Positions 1-9,828 of a DNA stretch of 64,000 bases are shown piece after piece. The notes beneath the pieces were generated by a model. That model did no database searches. It was not told the DNA's origin and worked only from the letters and a program-made list of their open reading frames with translations. Position 1 is the stretch's first letter; every line of letters starts with the position of its first letter. Location of the stretch: positions 230,066 through 294,065 of the forward strand of contig NZ_MUHF01000001.1 in the NCBI RefSeq assembly GCF_002217435.1, in the 5' to 3' direction. Source of the stretch: Flavobacterium reichenbachii (GTDB lineage Bacteria; Bacteroidota; Bacteroidia; Flavobacteriales; Flavobacteriaceae). Made by a program: the position numbers and the translations under genes.

Positions 1-250
1 CGTCTACATTATTACGCGATTCTAATTCCTTCTTAATTGCTTTTAAACTGCTTATATTCAGAATAAGAACAGGAACTAATGCAATAGGAATAACAGTTAA
101 AGCACTAAAACCTTTTTTAAAAACAAGAAAGATATTAGCAGCAAAGCAAAGAAATAGCATAACGCCAAGACCATAGGCAACGCCTGTTAATGTTTTTTGA
201 TTTTTAATCAATTCCTCCTTAGTCATTTCACTAAATTTATTATTTCCCAT
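1..250 (-). CDS. small membrane protein, 3' part outside the window
   Basis: An open frame starts at ATG 250 on the minus strand and runs off the left edge, giving 83 visible residues that begin MGNNKFSEMTKEEL. A charged N-terminus is followed by two hydrophobic stretches (about residues 24-44 and 48-67) with a short KK-containing turn, then a basic, charged tail. This is the pattern of a small two-helix inner-membrane protein. I do not recognise the family. It lies 14 bp downstream of the GH3-family gene on the same strand, so the two may be co-transcribed. The C-terminus cannot be seen. Confidence 0.6.
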   Translation of the reverse strand, partial: MGNNKFSEMTKEELIKNQKTLTGVAYGLGVMLFLCFAANIFLVFKKGFSALTVIPIALVPVLILNISSLKAIKKELESRNNVD

Positions 251-264
251 ATCAAAAAATTTAA

Positions 265-1788
265 TTACATTGTTTTTACACACATATCTTTTAACTGCTC
301 CAAATAATCTCTCTGGTTAGAAAGCCTCGGAATTTTATGCTGTCCGCCTAATTTATCACGTTCTTTTAACCAGTCATAAAATAAATTCTCACGAGCGACA
401 TTAATAACCAAAGGATTTAATGTCATATTGTTGTAGCGTTTGGCTTCATAATCAGAATTTAAAGTCTGCAGCGTTTCGTCCAGAACTTTTTGAAAAAGAC
501 CAACATCGGCAGGTTTTTTCTTGAATTCGATCATCCATTCGTGAGCGCCTTTTTCTTTGTCCTGCATAAAAATAGGAGCAACCGTATAATCGATAACTTC
601 GGTTTGAGTTATTTGGCAAGCTTTTGCAATCGCCTGATCAGTATTTTCTACCATCAATTCCTCTCCAAAAACATTAATATGATGTTTGGTTCTGCCGGTA
701 ACTCTAATTCGGTATGGATTTAAAGAAGTAAAACGAACTGTATCTCCAATCAAATAGCGCCATAAACCGGAATTGGTTGTAATTACAATTGCATAATTTT
801 TATTCAATTCGACATCGGCCAAACGAATTACTTTTTGATTTAGAGTTCCAAAAGTATCCATTGGAATAAATTCATAAAAAATACCATAATCAAGCATTAA
901 CAATAAATCACTTGAATTATTTAAATCCTGAATAGCAAAAAAGCCTTCGGAAGCATTGTAAATTTCGTAGTATTTAAAATCTTTGCTTGGCAGAATTTTC
1001 TTGTATTGTTCTTTATAAGGAGAAAAACTAACACCTCCATGAAAATAAACTTCAAGATTTGGCCAGATTTCAAGCAAGCTTTCCTTACCTGTGTTTTCAA
1101 GAACTTTATTCATTAAAACAAGCATCCACGAAGGAACTCCTGCAAAACTGGTAACATTTTCGGTTTTTGTCTCATTTATAATCGCAGCCATTTTAGTTTC
1201 CCATTCACTCATAAGCGAAGTTTTACTGCTCGGCGTGCTGCTAAATTCGGCCCAGATAGGCATGTTTTCAATCAAAATTGCCGATAAATCTCCAAAGAAA
1301 GTATTGTTGTTTTCGTAAATCTGAGAACTTCCTCCCAAGCGAAGGCTTTTTCCCAGAAATAATTCAGAATCTTCATTGTTATTTAGATAAAGGCAAAGCA
1401 AATCTTTACTTCCTTTATAATGGCAGTCTTCAAGAGCTTCGCTGCTTACAGGAATAAATTTACTTTTTGCGTTTGTAGTACCGCTCGATTTTGCAAACCA
1501 TTTTATAGGAGTCTCCCAAAACACATTTTGTTCACCTTGGCGCGTACGTTCAATAAGCGGCTGTAATTCTTCATAAGTTGCAATTGGCACCCTTTCTGCA
1601 AAAGTCTGATAGGACTTAATACTCGAAAATTCATATTGTTTACCAAATACAGTGTTTTCTGAAGCTGTCAATAAATTATGCAGTAATTCTTCCTGAACTT
1701 CATTTGGATATTTTAAAAAAAGCTCTATTTGATGTATCCTTTGTTTGAGAACCCAGGAAGCAAACGAATTGATTATTGATAGGGGCAT
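265..1788 (-). CDS. GH3 auxin-responsive promoter family protein
   Basis: This 507-residue protein belongs to the GH3 branch of the adenylate-forming (ANL) enzymes. In plants these conjugate amino acids to acyl acids such as jasmonate or auxin; the bacterial members have no settled substrate. The P-loop-like ATP motif SSGTTNAKSK lies at residues 101-110. The mid-protein block YNASEGFFAIQD and the later GLWRYLIGDTVRF and TGRTKHHINVFGEE blocks fit adenylation motifs and the hinge to the C-terminal cap. The length is typical and there is no signal peptide, so it should act in the cytosol. The family call is firm; acyl-acid amido synthetase activity is inferred from plant relatives. Confidence 0.88.
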   Translation of the reverse strand: MPLSIINSFASWVLKQRIHQIELFLKYPNEVQEELLHNLLTASENTVFGKQYEFSSIKSYQTFAERVPIATYEELQPLIERTRQGEQNVFWETPIKWFAKSSGTTNAKSKFIPVSSEALEDCHYKGSKDLLCLYLNNNEDSELFLGKSLRLGGSSQIYENNNTFFGDLSAILIENMPIWAEFSSTPSSKTSLMSEWETKMAAIINETKTENVTSFAGVPSWMLVLMNKVLENTGKESLLEIWPNLEVYFHGGVSFSPYKEQYKKILPSKDFKYYEIYNASEGFFAIQDLNNSSDLLLMLDYGIFYEFIPMDTFGTLNQKVIRLADVELNKNYAIVITTNSGLWRYLIGDTVRFTSLNPYRIRVTGRTKHHINVFGEELMVENTDQAIAKACQITQTEVIDYTVAPIFMQDKEKGAHEWMIEFKKKPADVGLFQKVLDETLQTLNSDYEAKRYNNMTLNPLVINVARENLFYDWLKERDKLGGQHKIPRLSNQRDYLEQLKDMCVKTM

Positions 1789-1860
1789 AAAACGTATTTA
1801 AAATTGCTGATTAAGAATTAGAATTTTAAGGTTTCTCTTTAAAACAAAAAACTTTAAAAT

Positions 1861-1890
1861 TTGAATATCGATGGACAAATACTAACTTTG
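1861..1890 (+). promoter_or_regulatory. Bacteroidota-type promoter for the DUF2797 gene
   Basis: TTG at 1861-1863 is separated by 19 bp from TAACTTTG at 1883-1890, matching the Bacteroidota primary-sigma consensus TTG-N(17-23)-TAnnTTTG. It faces the DUF2797 gene and would give a leader of roughly 140 nt. No riboswitch was recognised in that leader. Confidence 0.5.
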
Positions 1891-2036
1891 TCCTTATCAA
1901 AAATAGTGTTTTTTTGTAGAAAAAAATCCTATTTATTGCAAAGATTCGAATTCAGAAATATAATTTTAACAATAAAAATTCTAGATTCTTCAAATAATCA
2001 AAATTTAAAAAGCACTACTCAAAAATAAATATTATA

Positions 2037-2831
2037 ATGCAATATCAAGGCGTCCTTACAAAAATGCAGACAGAAATCGGAAACCCAATTCAATATTATT
2101 TGGTTTTTGAAGACAGTTTTTTGAGCATAAATCAATTATTAAACAAAGAAATTGAAATCAATTTTGTTGGTTATCAGTGTTTGAATTGCAGTAAAAAGAA
2201 AAAAATCTTCAGACAAGGTTTTTGTTACGACTGTTTCTATTCTAGTGCTGCAGTTGGCGATTGGATTATGCGACCAGAATTGAGTACGGCCCATTTAGGA
2301 ATTGCAGACCGCGATTTAGAATACGAGCAAAAAGCACAGTTACAGCCTCATATCGTTTATTTGGCATTATCCAGCGAAATAAAAGTTGGTGTAACGCGAA
2401 AAACACAAGTTCCTACCAGATGGATCGATCAGGGCGCTACACAGGCAATTGCAGTTGTAGAAGTCCCCAACCGTTATTTGGCCGGGATTACAGAGGTCGC
2501 TTTAAAAAATCATTATGCCGATAAAACAAATTGGAGAAAAATGCTGCAGTGCACCGCAGAATCTTGTGATTTGATTCTTGAGAAATCAAAAGTAGAAAGT
2601 TTAATTCCCGTTGAGGTTAAGGATTATTTCTACAGTCAAAAGAATGATGTTTTCGAGCTAAAATATCCTGTTTTAAAATATCCTGCAAAAGTGGCAAGCT
2701 TAAATTTGGACAAAACTCCAACTTTTCAAGGAAAATTAACGGGCATTAAAGGACAGTATTTAATTTTCGAAAATGGCACAGTCTTTAATGTTCGCGGTTC
2801 AGAAGGATATATTGTCACAATAAACGTCTAG
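2037..2831 (+). CDS. DUF2797 domain-containing protein
   Basis: A 264-residue protein with a zinc-ribbon-like CxxC-X11-CxxC motif (C48, C51, C63, C66), followed by the conserved family core with blocks such as LALSSEIKVGVTRKTQVPTR and RWIDQGATQAI. The VGVTRK...RWIDQGA region resembles a GIY-YIG-like fold, which is my inference. DUF2797 proteins are common in Bacteroidota and Actinobacteria and have no established function. The gene stands alone, divergent from the GH3-family gene, with its own promoter. The start is the first ATG after an in-frame AT-rich leader. Confidence 0.85.
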   Translation: MQYQGVLTKMQTEIGNPIQYYLVFEDSFLSINQLLNKEIEINFVGYQCLNCSKKKKIFRQGFCYDCFYSSAAVGDWIMRPELSTAHLGIADRDLEYEQKAQLQPHIVYLALSSEIKVGVTRKTQVPTRWIDQGATQAIAVVEVPNRYLAGITEVALKNHYADKTNWRKMLQCTAESCDLILEKSKVESLIPVEVKDYFYSQKNDVFELKYPVLKYPAKVASLNLDKTPTFQGKLTGIKGQYLIFENGTVFNVRGSEGYIVTINV

Positions 2832-3084
2832 TATTTTAAGGCATTCGTCTATGCTTATTAAGAGACTGTATAATAATAAATTAGTTAATAAAATAATAGC
2901 CATACTTTTATCTTTTCAAGGATAAGTGGTGTGAATTTTAAAACATTTAGTTACAATTTTGTAATAATAACTTATTCAAAGAATTTAATTTTAAAAATAA
3001 AAAGAGTCTAGATTTGAGTTTTACGTCTAAGACTTTTTTTTTGAAGTTAATCGCAAATTATATAATTCTTTAAATAATTTAAAA

Positions 3085-4164
3085 ATGAGTTTTTTAAGCA
3101 AAATTAACCAATTTAGAAGAGGCGTAATGCGCGGTCTGACTAAAGATATTGGAAAACAAAAGACCGATTACGGCATCCTTATGGTCGACAAATCTGAAAT
3201 TAAACGTATTTTAATTTGCAGACCAAATGGAAGATTAGGTAATCTTCTTTTGATCACTCCTCTCGTTAAGGAAGTGGCAGCAACATTTCCAAATTGTAAA
3301 ATTGATTTATTTGTAAAAGGAACTCTTGCACCAATTATTTTTGAAAACTATGAAGCGTATAATAAATCAATTCCTCTGCCTAAAAAACCATTCAAAAGCC
3401 TGATCGATTATATTAAAGTATGGGTTTCTATAATGAAAGAACCTTATGATATGGCTATAAATGTCGATCAAAATTCCTCATCAGGAAGATTGGCAGTTCG
3501 GTTTTCAAATGCTAAATATAAATTTTATGGAGATTTAGACGAAAATCAGGTTATTGACAAAAGCGATTACGAGCACATTGCAAAATATCCAGTTTATAAC
3601 TTCCGTAATTATCTGAGTAAATTAGGAATAGAAAAAAGCAACAGAATTATTGCTTCTGTAGATCTAAATTTAAGTTCATCAGAATTTATGAATGGTAAAA
3701 AGAAGCTTGATGAATTGGTTACTAATTCAAAAAAGACAATCTGTATCTTTACCTATGCTACGGGCAATAAATGCCTGACAGAAGAATGGTGGGGAGATTT
3801 TTATAAAGCATTAAAGGATAAATACAGAGAATACAATATTATCGAAATCCTGCCCGTTGAGAATGTGTCTCAGATAGGTTTTCAGGCGCCTTCATTTTAT
3901 AGTAAGGATATTAGAGAGATTGGTGCGGTAATCGCCAACACAGAATTATTTATTGGGGCAGACAGCGGTATTATGCACTTAGCAAGTTCAGTTCAGACTC
4001 CAACTGCAGGTTTATTTTCGGTTTCAAATCTTAAAAAATATGAGCCTTACGATAATAGCAGTATTGGTATAGATATATATAGTTATTCTAAAAATGACTA
4101 TTTCAAAGTTTTTAACGCTATTCTAAGCAATGGCAGAATAAAATCTTTATCAAAAGCAGTTTAA
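3085..4164 (+). CDS. glycosyltransferase family 9 (heptosyltransferase-like) protein
   Basis: A 359-residue GT-B enzyme of family GT9, which transfers sugars such as heptose from nucleotide donors to lipopolysaccharide core acceptors at the cytoplasmic face. Visible marks are the N-terminal RPNGRLGNLLLITPLVKEV block (about residues 48-66) and the C-terminal nucleotide-sugar motif ADSGIMHLASSV (about 300-311), both typical of the family. There is no signal peptide or membrane helix. It is a single gene, not part of a visible LPS cluster, so acceptor and sugar cannot be assigned. It ends at a strong hairpin shared with the convergent AsmA gene. Confidence 0.85.
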   Translation: MSFLSKINQFRRGVMRGLTKDIGKQKTDYGILMVDKSEIKRILICRPNGRLGNLLLITPLVKEVAATFPNCKIDLFVKGTLAPIIFENYEAYNKSIPLPKKPFKSLIDYIKVWVSIMKEPYDMAINVDQNSSSGRLAVRFSNAKYKFYGDLDENQVIDKSDYEHIAKYPVYNFRNYLSKLGIEKSNRIIASVDLNLSSSEFMNGKKKLDELVTNSKKTICIFTYATGNKCLTEEWWGDFYKALKDKYREYNIIEILPVENVSQIGFQAPSFYSKDIREIGAVIANTELFIGADSGIMHLASSVQTPTAGLFSVSNLKKYEPYDNSSIGIDIYSYSKNDYFKVFNAILSNGRIKSLSKAV

Positions 4165-4165
4165 T

Positions 4166-4198
4166 AAAAAAGGCCAATCTTAAGATTGGCCTTTTTTT
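4166..4198. terminator. bidirectional terminator between GT9 and AsmA genes
   Basis: The arms AGGCCAATCT and AGATTGGCCT are perfectly complementary around a TA centre and are flanked by A and T runs on both sides. The structure can therefore terminate both convergent genes. Confidence 0.85.
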
Positions 4199-4202
4199 GG
4201 TA

Positions 4203-6803
4203 TTAATTTTTCTTCTTAAATAAACCATTAATTAAGTCAGTTGCTTTTTTCGTGGTTTCTTGTGTCTTTTGTTCTTTTTCTGTTTTTGCAGCTTGTGTAG
4301 TATCTTTTGCTTTTGTATTCTTATTAATCAAATCAGTAAGTGCAGATGCTCCTTTTTGAGTAAGCTTTTCTTTTTGCTGATTTACTAATTGAGTTGTTAA
4401 GCTTGTTACTGCACTTTTCATGTCTGTAGATACTTTCGGATTAGAAAAATTACCTGTCAACAATGCGGTAATCGGAATATTATCCAATTTTGCAGCATCT
4501 GAAGGAGATAATTTTGCAATTAGAGCATTGGCTTCGGTTCCTAAATATTTTGCCGGAACATCTAATTTTAAATTATAATTCATCGTTTGATCAAAACCAT
4601 GAGTTCCGCCAACTGTAATTTTTATATCCTGGTACTTTATATCAAATGGTTTTACATTTACTTTTCCGTCATCAAAAGTCAATGCCATTTTTAAATCATT
4701 TAGATTCAATTTCTTCAAATCCAGAAATTTAATATTTGAAGTTAAAGAATTTAATACCGTAGAATTATTTGCATTAACGGTTGTAGAAAGCAATTGTCCT
4801 AATAAATCTCCAGAAATAGATTTTAGATCTGGTGTTAATTCTTTTGCATCCAGATTTCCTTTTAACTTAATAGTCGAATTCAATTTTCCGTTGATTATTC
4901 CTGCTATTGGTGCCATTTTTTTCATCATGTCTAATTGCGTAAAAGTCTGCGCAATATCAACTTGATTAAAACCTAAATTCATATCAAATGTTGGAACTTT
5001 AGCTTTTGTAGAAACCGCACCCGTCAAACCAATTGTTCCTCCAAAGATTGAAGTTTTAAAGTTTTCTAATAATGCTTTTTCATCTTTAATAATCAGTTTT
5101 CCAGAAACATCTTTTAGTTTTAAGTTATCATACAGAACCGTTGCAGCTTTTGCATTTAATGTACAATTTAAGAAAGCCGGAATCTTCATTGCCTCAGCCG
5201 GTTTTGCTTCTGTTTTTGTTTCTGGTTTTGCAGGTTCGCCAGAAGTCATAAAATCATCAACTGCCAATTGGTTTGAGCTCATATTAAAGTTTCCTTTCAG
5301 TTCTTGTTTCTTAAACATAAAACCGTAGAAATTCTCCAAAACTCCATTAATGCTTAAATCACTTTTTCCTGTCGTGGCATCAAATTGTTTTAAGTTAATT
5401 CTGCTCGTATTAAATTCAACCAGCGCCGTGCTGATATTCATTGCTTTATTGTTTTCATCAGTATATTTAAATCCTGATAAACTAATCGTTCCGGCATTTT
5501 TGATGTTTTCATATTGGCTTTTTTCTACAGATGCCATATCAAAATTAGTTGTAACATCGGCTTTTAAAATACCTGCCAAAGGTTTGTCCATCTTAATAGG
5601 ATATGCTTTTGAAAGGTTGGCTAAATTAATAGTTCCTTTTAGTGCAGCATCTACAATTGGATTTACGGTAATGTTTCTAATATTCGCTTTAGCGCTGAAA
5701 ACGTCCTGGTCAATCTTAAATGAAAGTTTATCTAAATTTACGTAAGTATCGTTTAGTATTCCTGTTTCATTAATAATCTTAGTATCAATTACAATATTCT
5801 GCACTGATTTTGGAAGATTAGGATATTGAAAAGAAGCATTGTTTGATGCAATTGCAATGTTGAATTTAGGAACTGTAGTCTCTGTTAATTCACCTTTAGC
5901 AAAACCAACAATTGTAAAATCGCCTGTTGTTTTTACTCCGTTTAAACTAGAAGAATATGCAGACGGAATTAAGCCTAAGAAATTGGTAAATGATGAAGTT
6001 GGTGTTTTAAATTTTAAATCATAAATCTGGCCTTTTTCAACCATTTGAATAAATCCGTCAAATTCTAACGGCAATTGGTTTATTAAAGCTTTATTTTCTT
6101 TAAACGTATATTTGCTTTGATCTAAATCAATTCCTAAAACAGCGTCTAAAGTAAGTTTTACATTTTTCATGTAATTCATTTTATCCATGTCTAAGGAAAC
6201 GTTAGCAGTAGATTTTGTTGTTAAATCTAATTTTGAATTAGTAAAATCTCCTGTTCCTTCATGGTTTAAACTATCGATCACCATTTTGATTTTTGATCCC
6301 TGATCGATATATCTAAATGTGAAATTTTCGATTTTATAATTTTGAATTTTTAAGGAAAGCGGTTTGCTGGCTTCCTCTTTTTCTGTTTTTTCTTTGTCTT
6401 TTAGGGCAATGTCAAAGTTTCCAACCCCGTCTTTATTAAAAATAATGTTGATTAAACCATTTTGAGAACTGATTCCCTGAATGCTTAAAGGTTCATCTTT
6501 TCCTTTAAAAAGTTCTTTAATGCTCATTTTTAAGTTTAATTCGCCAAGCGAAACCAAAGTATCTCCTTCAAAAGGAGCTTTGTTGATGATAACCAATTTC
6601 TCAATGCCCACTGTTGCATTTGGAAAGTTTTTAAATAAACTTAAATCGGCATCTGCAAAACTTACTTTAGCATCAACACTTTCGTTGATCGCTTCGGCAA
6701 TTTTAGCTTTAATTTGGTCCTTAAAGAAATAAGGAATAGCAAATAAGGCTGCTACAATTACTACTAATACAATAGCAGTTATTTTTAAAATTTTCTTAAG
6801 CAT
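4203..6803 (-). CDS. AsmA family protein
   Basis: An 866-residue AsmA-like envelope protein with one N-terminal membrane anchor (about residues 5-25, from MLKKILKITAIVLVVIVAALFAIPYFF) and a long periplasmic region rich in beta structure. Near the C-terminus it has the family block around NYNLKLDVPAKYLG, then a Lys/Thr/Gln-rich tail. AsmA-like proteins are thought to act in outer-membrane biogenesis and phospholipid transport; the exact role in Bacteroidota is unknown. The gene appears monocistronic, ending at a hairpin and followed upstream by a 170-bp gap. Confidence 0.85.
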   Translation of the reverse strand: MLKKILKITAIVLVVIVAALFAIPYFFKDQIKAKIAEAINESVDAKVSFADADLSLFKNFPNATVGIEKLVIINKAPFEGDTLVSLGELNLKMSIKELFKGKDEPLSIQGISSQNGLINIIFNKDGVGNFDIALKDKEKTEKEEASKPLSLKIQNYKIENFTFRYIDQGSKIKMVIDSLNHEGTGDFTNSKLDLTTKSTANVSLDMDKMNYMKNVKLTLDAVLGIDLDQSKYTFKENKALINQLPLEFDGFIQMVEKGQIYDLKFKTPTSSFTNFLGLIPSAYSSSLNGVKTTGDFTIVGFAKGELTETTVPKFNIAIASNNASFQYPNLPKSVQNIVIDTKIINETGILNDTYVNLDKLSFKIDQDVFSAKANIRNITVNPIVDAALKGTINLANLSKAYPIKMDKPLAGILKADVTTNFDMASVEKSQYENIKNAGTISLSGFKYTDENNKAMNISTALVEFNTSRINLKQFDATTGKSDLSINGVLENFYGFMFKKQELKGNFNMSSNQLAVDDFMTSGEPAKPETKTEAKPAEAMKIPAFLNCTLNAKAATVLYDNLKLKDVSGKLIIKDEKALLENFKTSIFGGTIGLTGAVSTKAKVPTFDMNLGFNQVDIAQTFTQLDMMKKMAPIAGIINGKLNSTIKLKGNLDAKELTPDLKSISGDLLGQLLSTTVNANNSTVLNSLTSNIKFLDLKKLNLNDLKMALTFDDGKVNVKPFDIKYQDIKITVGGTHGFDQTMNYNLKLDVPAKYLGTEANALIAKLSPSDAAKLDNIPITALLTGNFSNPKVSTDMKSAVTSLTTQLVNQQKEKLTQKGASALTDLINKNTKAKDTTQAAKTEKEQKTQETTKKATDLINGLFKKKN

Positions 6804-6925
6804 ATTAATTTGATTTGAGGGTTTAACGTAAAAATCAACTCCTGCAAAAGTAGCTTTTTTTGATTGAGTTTTAGATAATTTTTTCTTAAATAATGTAGGA
6901 AATTTTCGTCATTTTTTAAAATAAA

Positions 6926-6957
6926 AAATCCGTTTGATCTTATATTCAAACGGATTT
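6926..6957 (-). terminator. terminator of the alpha/beta hydrolase gene
   Basis: A perfect 12-bp stem (AAATCCGTTTGA paired with TCAAACGGATTT) is followed by a T-rich tail on the minus strand, 16 bp after the hydrolase stop codon. Confidence 0.85.
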
Positions 6958-6973
6958 AATTTTAGCTTTATTG

Positions 6974-7921
6974 TTATTTTTGGATAAAAGAAACAATTTT
7001 ATTCACCAGTGTTTCAGAAAGAGGGAGCGTTTCGTTGCTATAACTGGCAAAATTGGCCTGTTGGTCGCCGTCAATAACTTTCATGATGTGATTCATTTTA
7101 TCAATGATTACCAGTTCTGCATTTTTATTTGCTTGAGCTAAATTCTCTGCATCTTTTACTGTTACCTGCAAATCATTGTTTCCCTGGAGGATCAAAATAG
7201 GAGCCGTAACTTTTTTAATTTCTGTCTGCGGATTGTATTTAAACCAAGAGATTAAATAAGGCTGAATACTTGGCCTAAAAAGAGAATTCAGCATCGGATC
7301 TACTTTTTTTACCGTATTGCCATTTTTTAAACTGTCAATAATCGGAAAAGTCATGTCTTCGATCTGCTTCATTGATTTAGACGAAATTTGTGCCTTTATG
7401 ATTTTATCTGCTGAATCTCCTGCTCCTGCAATCGAGATAAACTTGTCTGCTTTGGCACCCGCAATCATACCAATCAAAGAACCTTCGCTGTGTCCGATTA
7501 TGATTACTTTAGAAAAACGCTTGTCTTGTTTTAATAAATTAATCCAGCTTTTGACGTCTTCTGTGTAATTTTCAAAAACTAAACTTGACTCTGTTAATGC
7601 AGAAGATTTACTTTCACCAATTCCTCTTTTATCAAAACGCAAAGATGCAATTCCGTTTTTTGCTAATGCTTCCGACAGCATTTTTAGCGAATTGTTTTTC
7701 ATCATCGGATTGTTGCCGTCTCTGTCTGTTGGGCCGGAACCCGCGATAATTAAAGCAACTGGATATTTTTTCGTTAAATCGGGAGTTGTCAAAGTTCCAT
7801 AAAGCTGATCTACATTAATTTTTAAAATTATTGGAGATTCTTTATAAGTCTGTTCTTTTTTAACTTGAGCATTTACAAAACTCAAAAACAGAACGGTTAA
7901 AAATAAGATTGCTTTACTCAT
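6974..7921 (-). CDS. secreted alpha/beta hydrolase
   Basis: A 315-residue alpha/beta-hydrolase. I chose the start at 7921 rather than the longer 7954 because MSKAILFLTVLFLSFVNA then forms a clean signal peptide and the 13-bp gap to sppA is normal. The nucleophile elbow is GHSEGS. The oxyanion region GSGPTDRDGNN and a late ILQGNNDLQV...MNHIM stretch supply the expected Asp and His. Related proteins are annotated as dienelactone-hydrolase or serine aminopeptidase S33-type exported esterases; the substrate is not predictable. It follows sppA on the same strand and is probably co-transcribed. Confidence 0.82.
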   Translation of the reverse strand: MSKAILFLTVLFLSFVNAQVKKEQTYKESPIILKINVDQLYGTLTTPDLTKKYPVALIIAGSGPTDRDGNNPMMKNNSLKMLSEALAKNGIASLRFDKRGIGESKSSALTESSLVFENYTEDVKSWINLLKQDKRFSKVIIIGHSEGSLIGMIAGAKADKFISIAGAGDSADKIIKAQISSKSMKQIEDMTFPIIDSLKNGNTVKKVDPMLNSLFRPSIQPYLISWFKYNPQTEIKKVTAPILILQGNNDLQVTVKDAENLAQANKNAELVIIDKMNHIMKVIDGDQQANFASYSNETLPLSETLVNKIVSFIQK

Positions 7922-7934
7922 TTGTAATTTAGAA

Positions 7935-9692
7935 TTAGTGAATGTTGATGCCAAATGGCATTATCGCCTGAACCCCTTTTTGATTTTGGAATTTTTTTAC
8001 CTGCTCAATTAGCATATAGTTTTCTTCGCCAATTTCTTCTTTAATAAAAGCTTCTTTAGACTGTGCAAAAGGCAGACCAGAAAGAACATCATTAAATGTT
8101 TTCTCGTATTCAGGGTAGTTCTGTGTGGTGTACGTTTTGATTTTAGCAATTTTAGCTGCTTCGGCAATAGCATCATTAAGACCTCCAATTTGATCTACTA
8201 AGCCTATTTTTAAAGCTTGAGTTCCAGACCAGACTCTTCCTTGTGCTATCGAATCTACCTGTGCAAAAGTCATTTTTCTCCCTTCGGCTACATGGGTAAC
8301 AAAAGTTTTATAAATATTTTCTACGCCTTCTAAAGTAAAGGCTTTAAATTTCTCATCAACAGGTATAAAAGGGCTGTAGTTTGCTGAATTTGAATGTGTT
8401 TTTACTTGCTCGCTATTGATTCCAAGTTTGTTTGCCAATGGAGAAAAATTAGGAAGCATTCCAAAAACACCAATTGATCCTGTAATGGTATTGCTTTCTG
8501 CAAATATTTTATCTGCGTTGCAGGCAATATAATAACCTCCAGAAGCAGCATAATTTCCCATAGAAACTATAACCGGTTTAACTTTTTTAGTAATTTCAAT
8601 TTCTCTCCAGATTAAATCAGACGTTAAGGCACTTCCTCCAGGACTGTCAATCCTAAGAACAATAGCTTTTACATCATCATTTTTTCTCGCTTCCTGTAGA
8701 GAACGACGCATAGAACCTTCTCCAATTACCGTAACATCACCTTCTCCGCCCATAATTTCGCCTTGAGCGTAAATAACAGCAATTTGATCAGCAGCCGTGT
8801 TCGTTAAAGCTGTTGTGATATTATTTTGAGTATAATCTAAAATCGAGATTTTGTTATAGTCTTCGTCTCCACTTACTTTTAATGCTTTTTTAATCGCATT
8901 ATGATACACATCTTCGTAAGCAACGATATCAACCAAATGCTGTTCTTTTGCCATTTCTGGAGTTCTCGCCAGCAGACCATCGGCGATTTCGTTTAGTTTG
9001 GCAATAGGAATATTTCTGCTTTTTGCAATATCGCTGGAAACAGTTGCCCAAACCGAGTTTAAAAGTGCCGTCATTTGTTCTCTGTTTGCATCACTCATTT
9101 TATTTTCTAAAAATGGTTCTACAGCACTTTTATATTTTCCATGGCGAATTACTTCCATCTTAATACCCGATTTATCCTGAAAATCTTTGAAGAACATTAC
9201 TTCAGAAGAAAGTCCTTTAAAATCTAAATCTCCTGCAGGATTTATATAAACGGTGTTTGCGACAGAATTCAAATAATATTCTTTTTGAGAATATGTATTA
9301 GCATACGCCCAAACAAATTTCCCTGATTTTTTAAAGCTTTCAAGAGCATTTCTCAAATCTTTATATTGTGCCAGACCTAAAGATGATTCGTCATTTAAAA
9401 TCGAAATTCCTTTAATGTTGTCATCGGTCTTTGCGGCTTCGATAGCGCTGATTACATCTGTTAAACCAATTCTTTTTTTGTCTGAAAAAACAGTTACCCA
9501 AGGGTCTTTGTATTTTCCGGCATAATCATTATTTATTTCTTTTAAATTTAATTCGATAACAGAATCACCTTTTACAGAGATGGTGTCATCTCCTCCAAAA
9601 ATAGCTCCAATAAGGATTACTCCAAAAAAGAAGAGCATAAAGAATACAAAAATACCAACTATTGTGGCAAGTACATTTCCTAAAAACTTCAT
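7935..9692 (-). CDS. sppA: signal peptide peptidase SppA (67K type)
   Basis: This 585-residue membrane-anchored serine protease degrades cleaved signal peptides and other membrane peptides. An N-terminal hydrophobic helix (about residues 8-32) is followed by the two tandem S49 domains of the long, Gram-negative form. The Ser-Lys dyad is visible: Lys in HGKYKSAVEPF near residue 186, and Ser in NYAASGGYY near residue 383. The block SNTITGSIGVFG follows. Length and architecture match E. coli SppA. It heads an apparent two-gene operon with the secreted hydrolase. Confidence 0.93.
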   Translation of the reverse strand: MKFLGNVLATIVGIFVFFMLFFFGVILIGAIFGGDDTISVKGDSVIELNLKEINNDYAGKYKDPWVTVFSDKKRIGLTDVISAIEAAKTDDNIKGISILNDESSLGLAQYKDLRNALESFKKSGKFVWAYANTYSQKEYYLNSVANTVYINPAGDLDFKGLSSEVMFFKDFQDKSGIKMEVIRHGKYKSAVEPFLENKMSDANREQMTALLNSVWATVSSDIAKSRNIPIAKLNEIADGLLARTPEMAKEQHLVDIVAYEDVYHNAIKKALKVSGDEDYNKISILDYTQNNITTALTNTAADQIAVIYAQGEIMGGEGDVTVIGEGSMRRSLQEARKNDDVKAIVLRIDSPGGSALTSDLIWREIEITKKVKPVIVSMGNYAASGGYYIACNADKIFAESNTITGSIGVFGMLPNFSPLANKLGINSEQVKTHSNSANYSPFIPVDEKFKAFTLEGVENIYKTFVTHVAEGRKMTFAQVDSIAQGRVWSGTQALKIGLVDQIGGLNDAIAEAAKIAKIKTYTTQNYPEYEKTFNDVLSGLPFAQSKEAFIKEEIGEENYMLIEQVKKFQNQKGVQAIMPFGINIH

Positions 9693-9828
9693 AAGTATAT
9701 TTTTTTAATAAGTAGCAAAAAGTGCTAATACGTTACAATTTTGAGACACAAATTTTCAATCAATAAGAAGTGCCGTTTCACAAATATATTGCTAATTCTA
9801 AAATAGTTTTAGTTAATTTGCATTAATT

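Noticed and set aside
3000..3045. Possible terminator hairpin (AAGAGTCTAGA with TCTAAGACTT) before the GT9 gene
   Set aside because: The stem has bulges and lies 170 bp after the DUF2797 stop, too weak and distant to assign.
5350..5745. 131-codon plus-strand ORF
   Set aside because: It is fully inside and antisense to the AsmA gene; its hydrophobic product results from reading complement codons.
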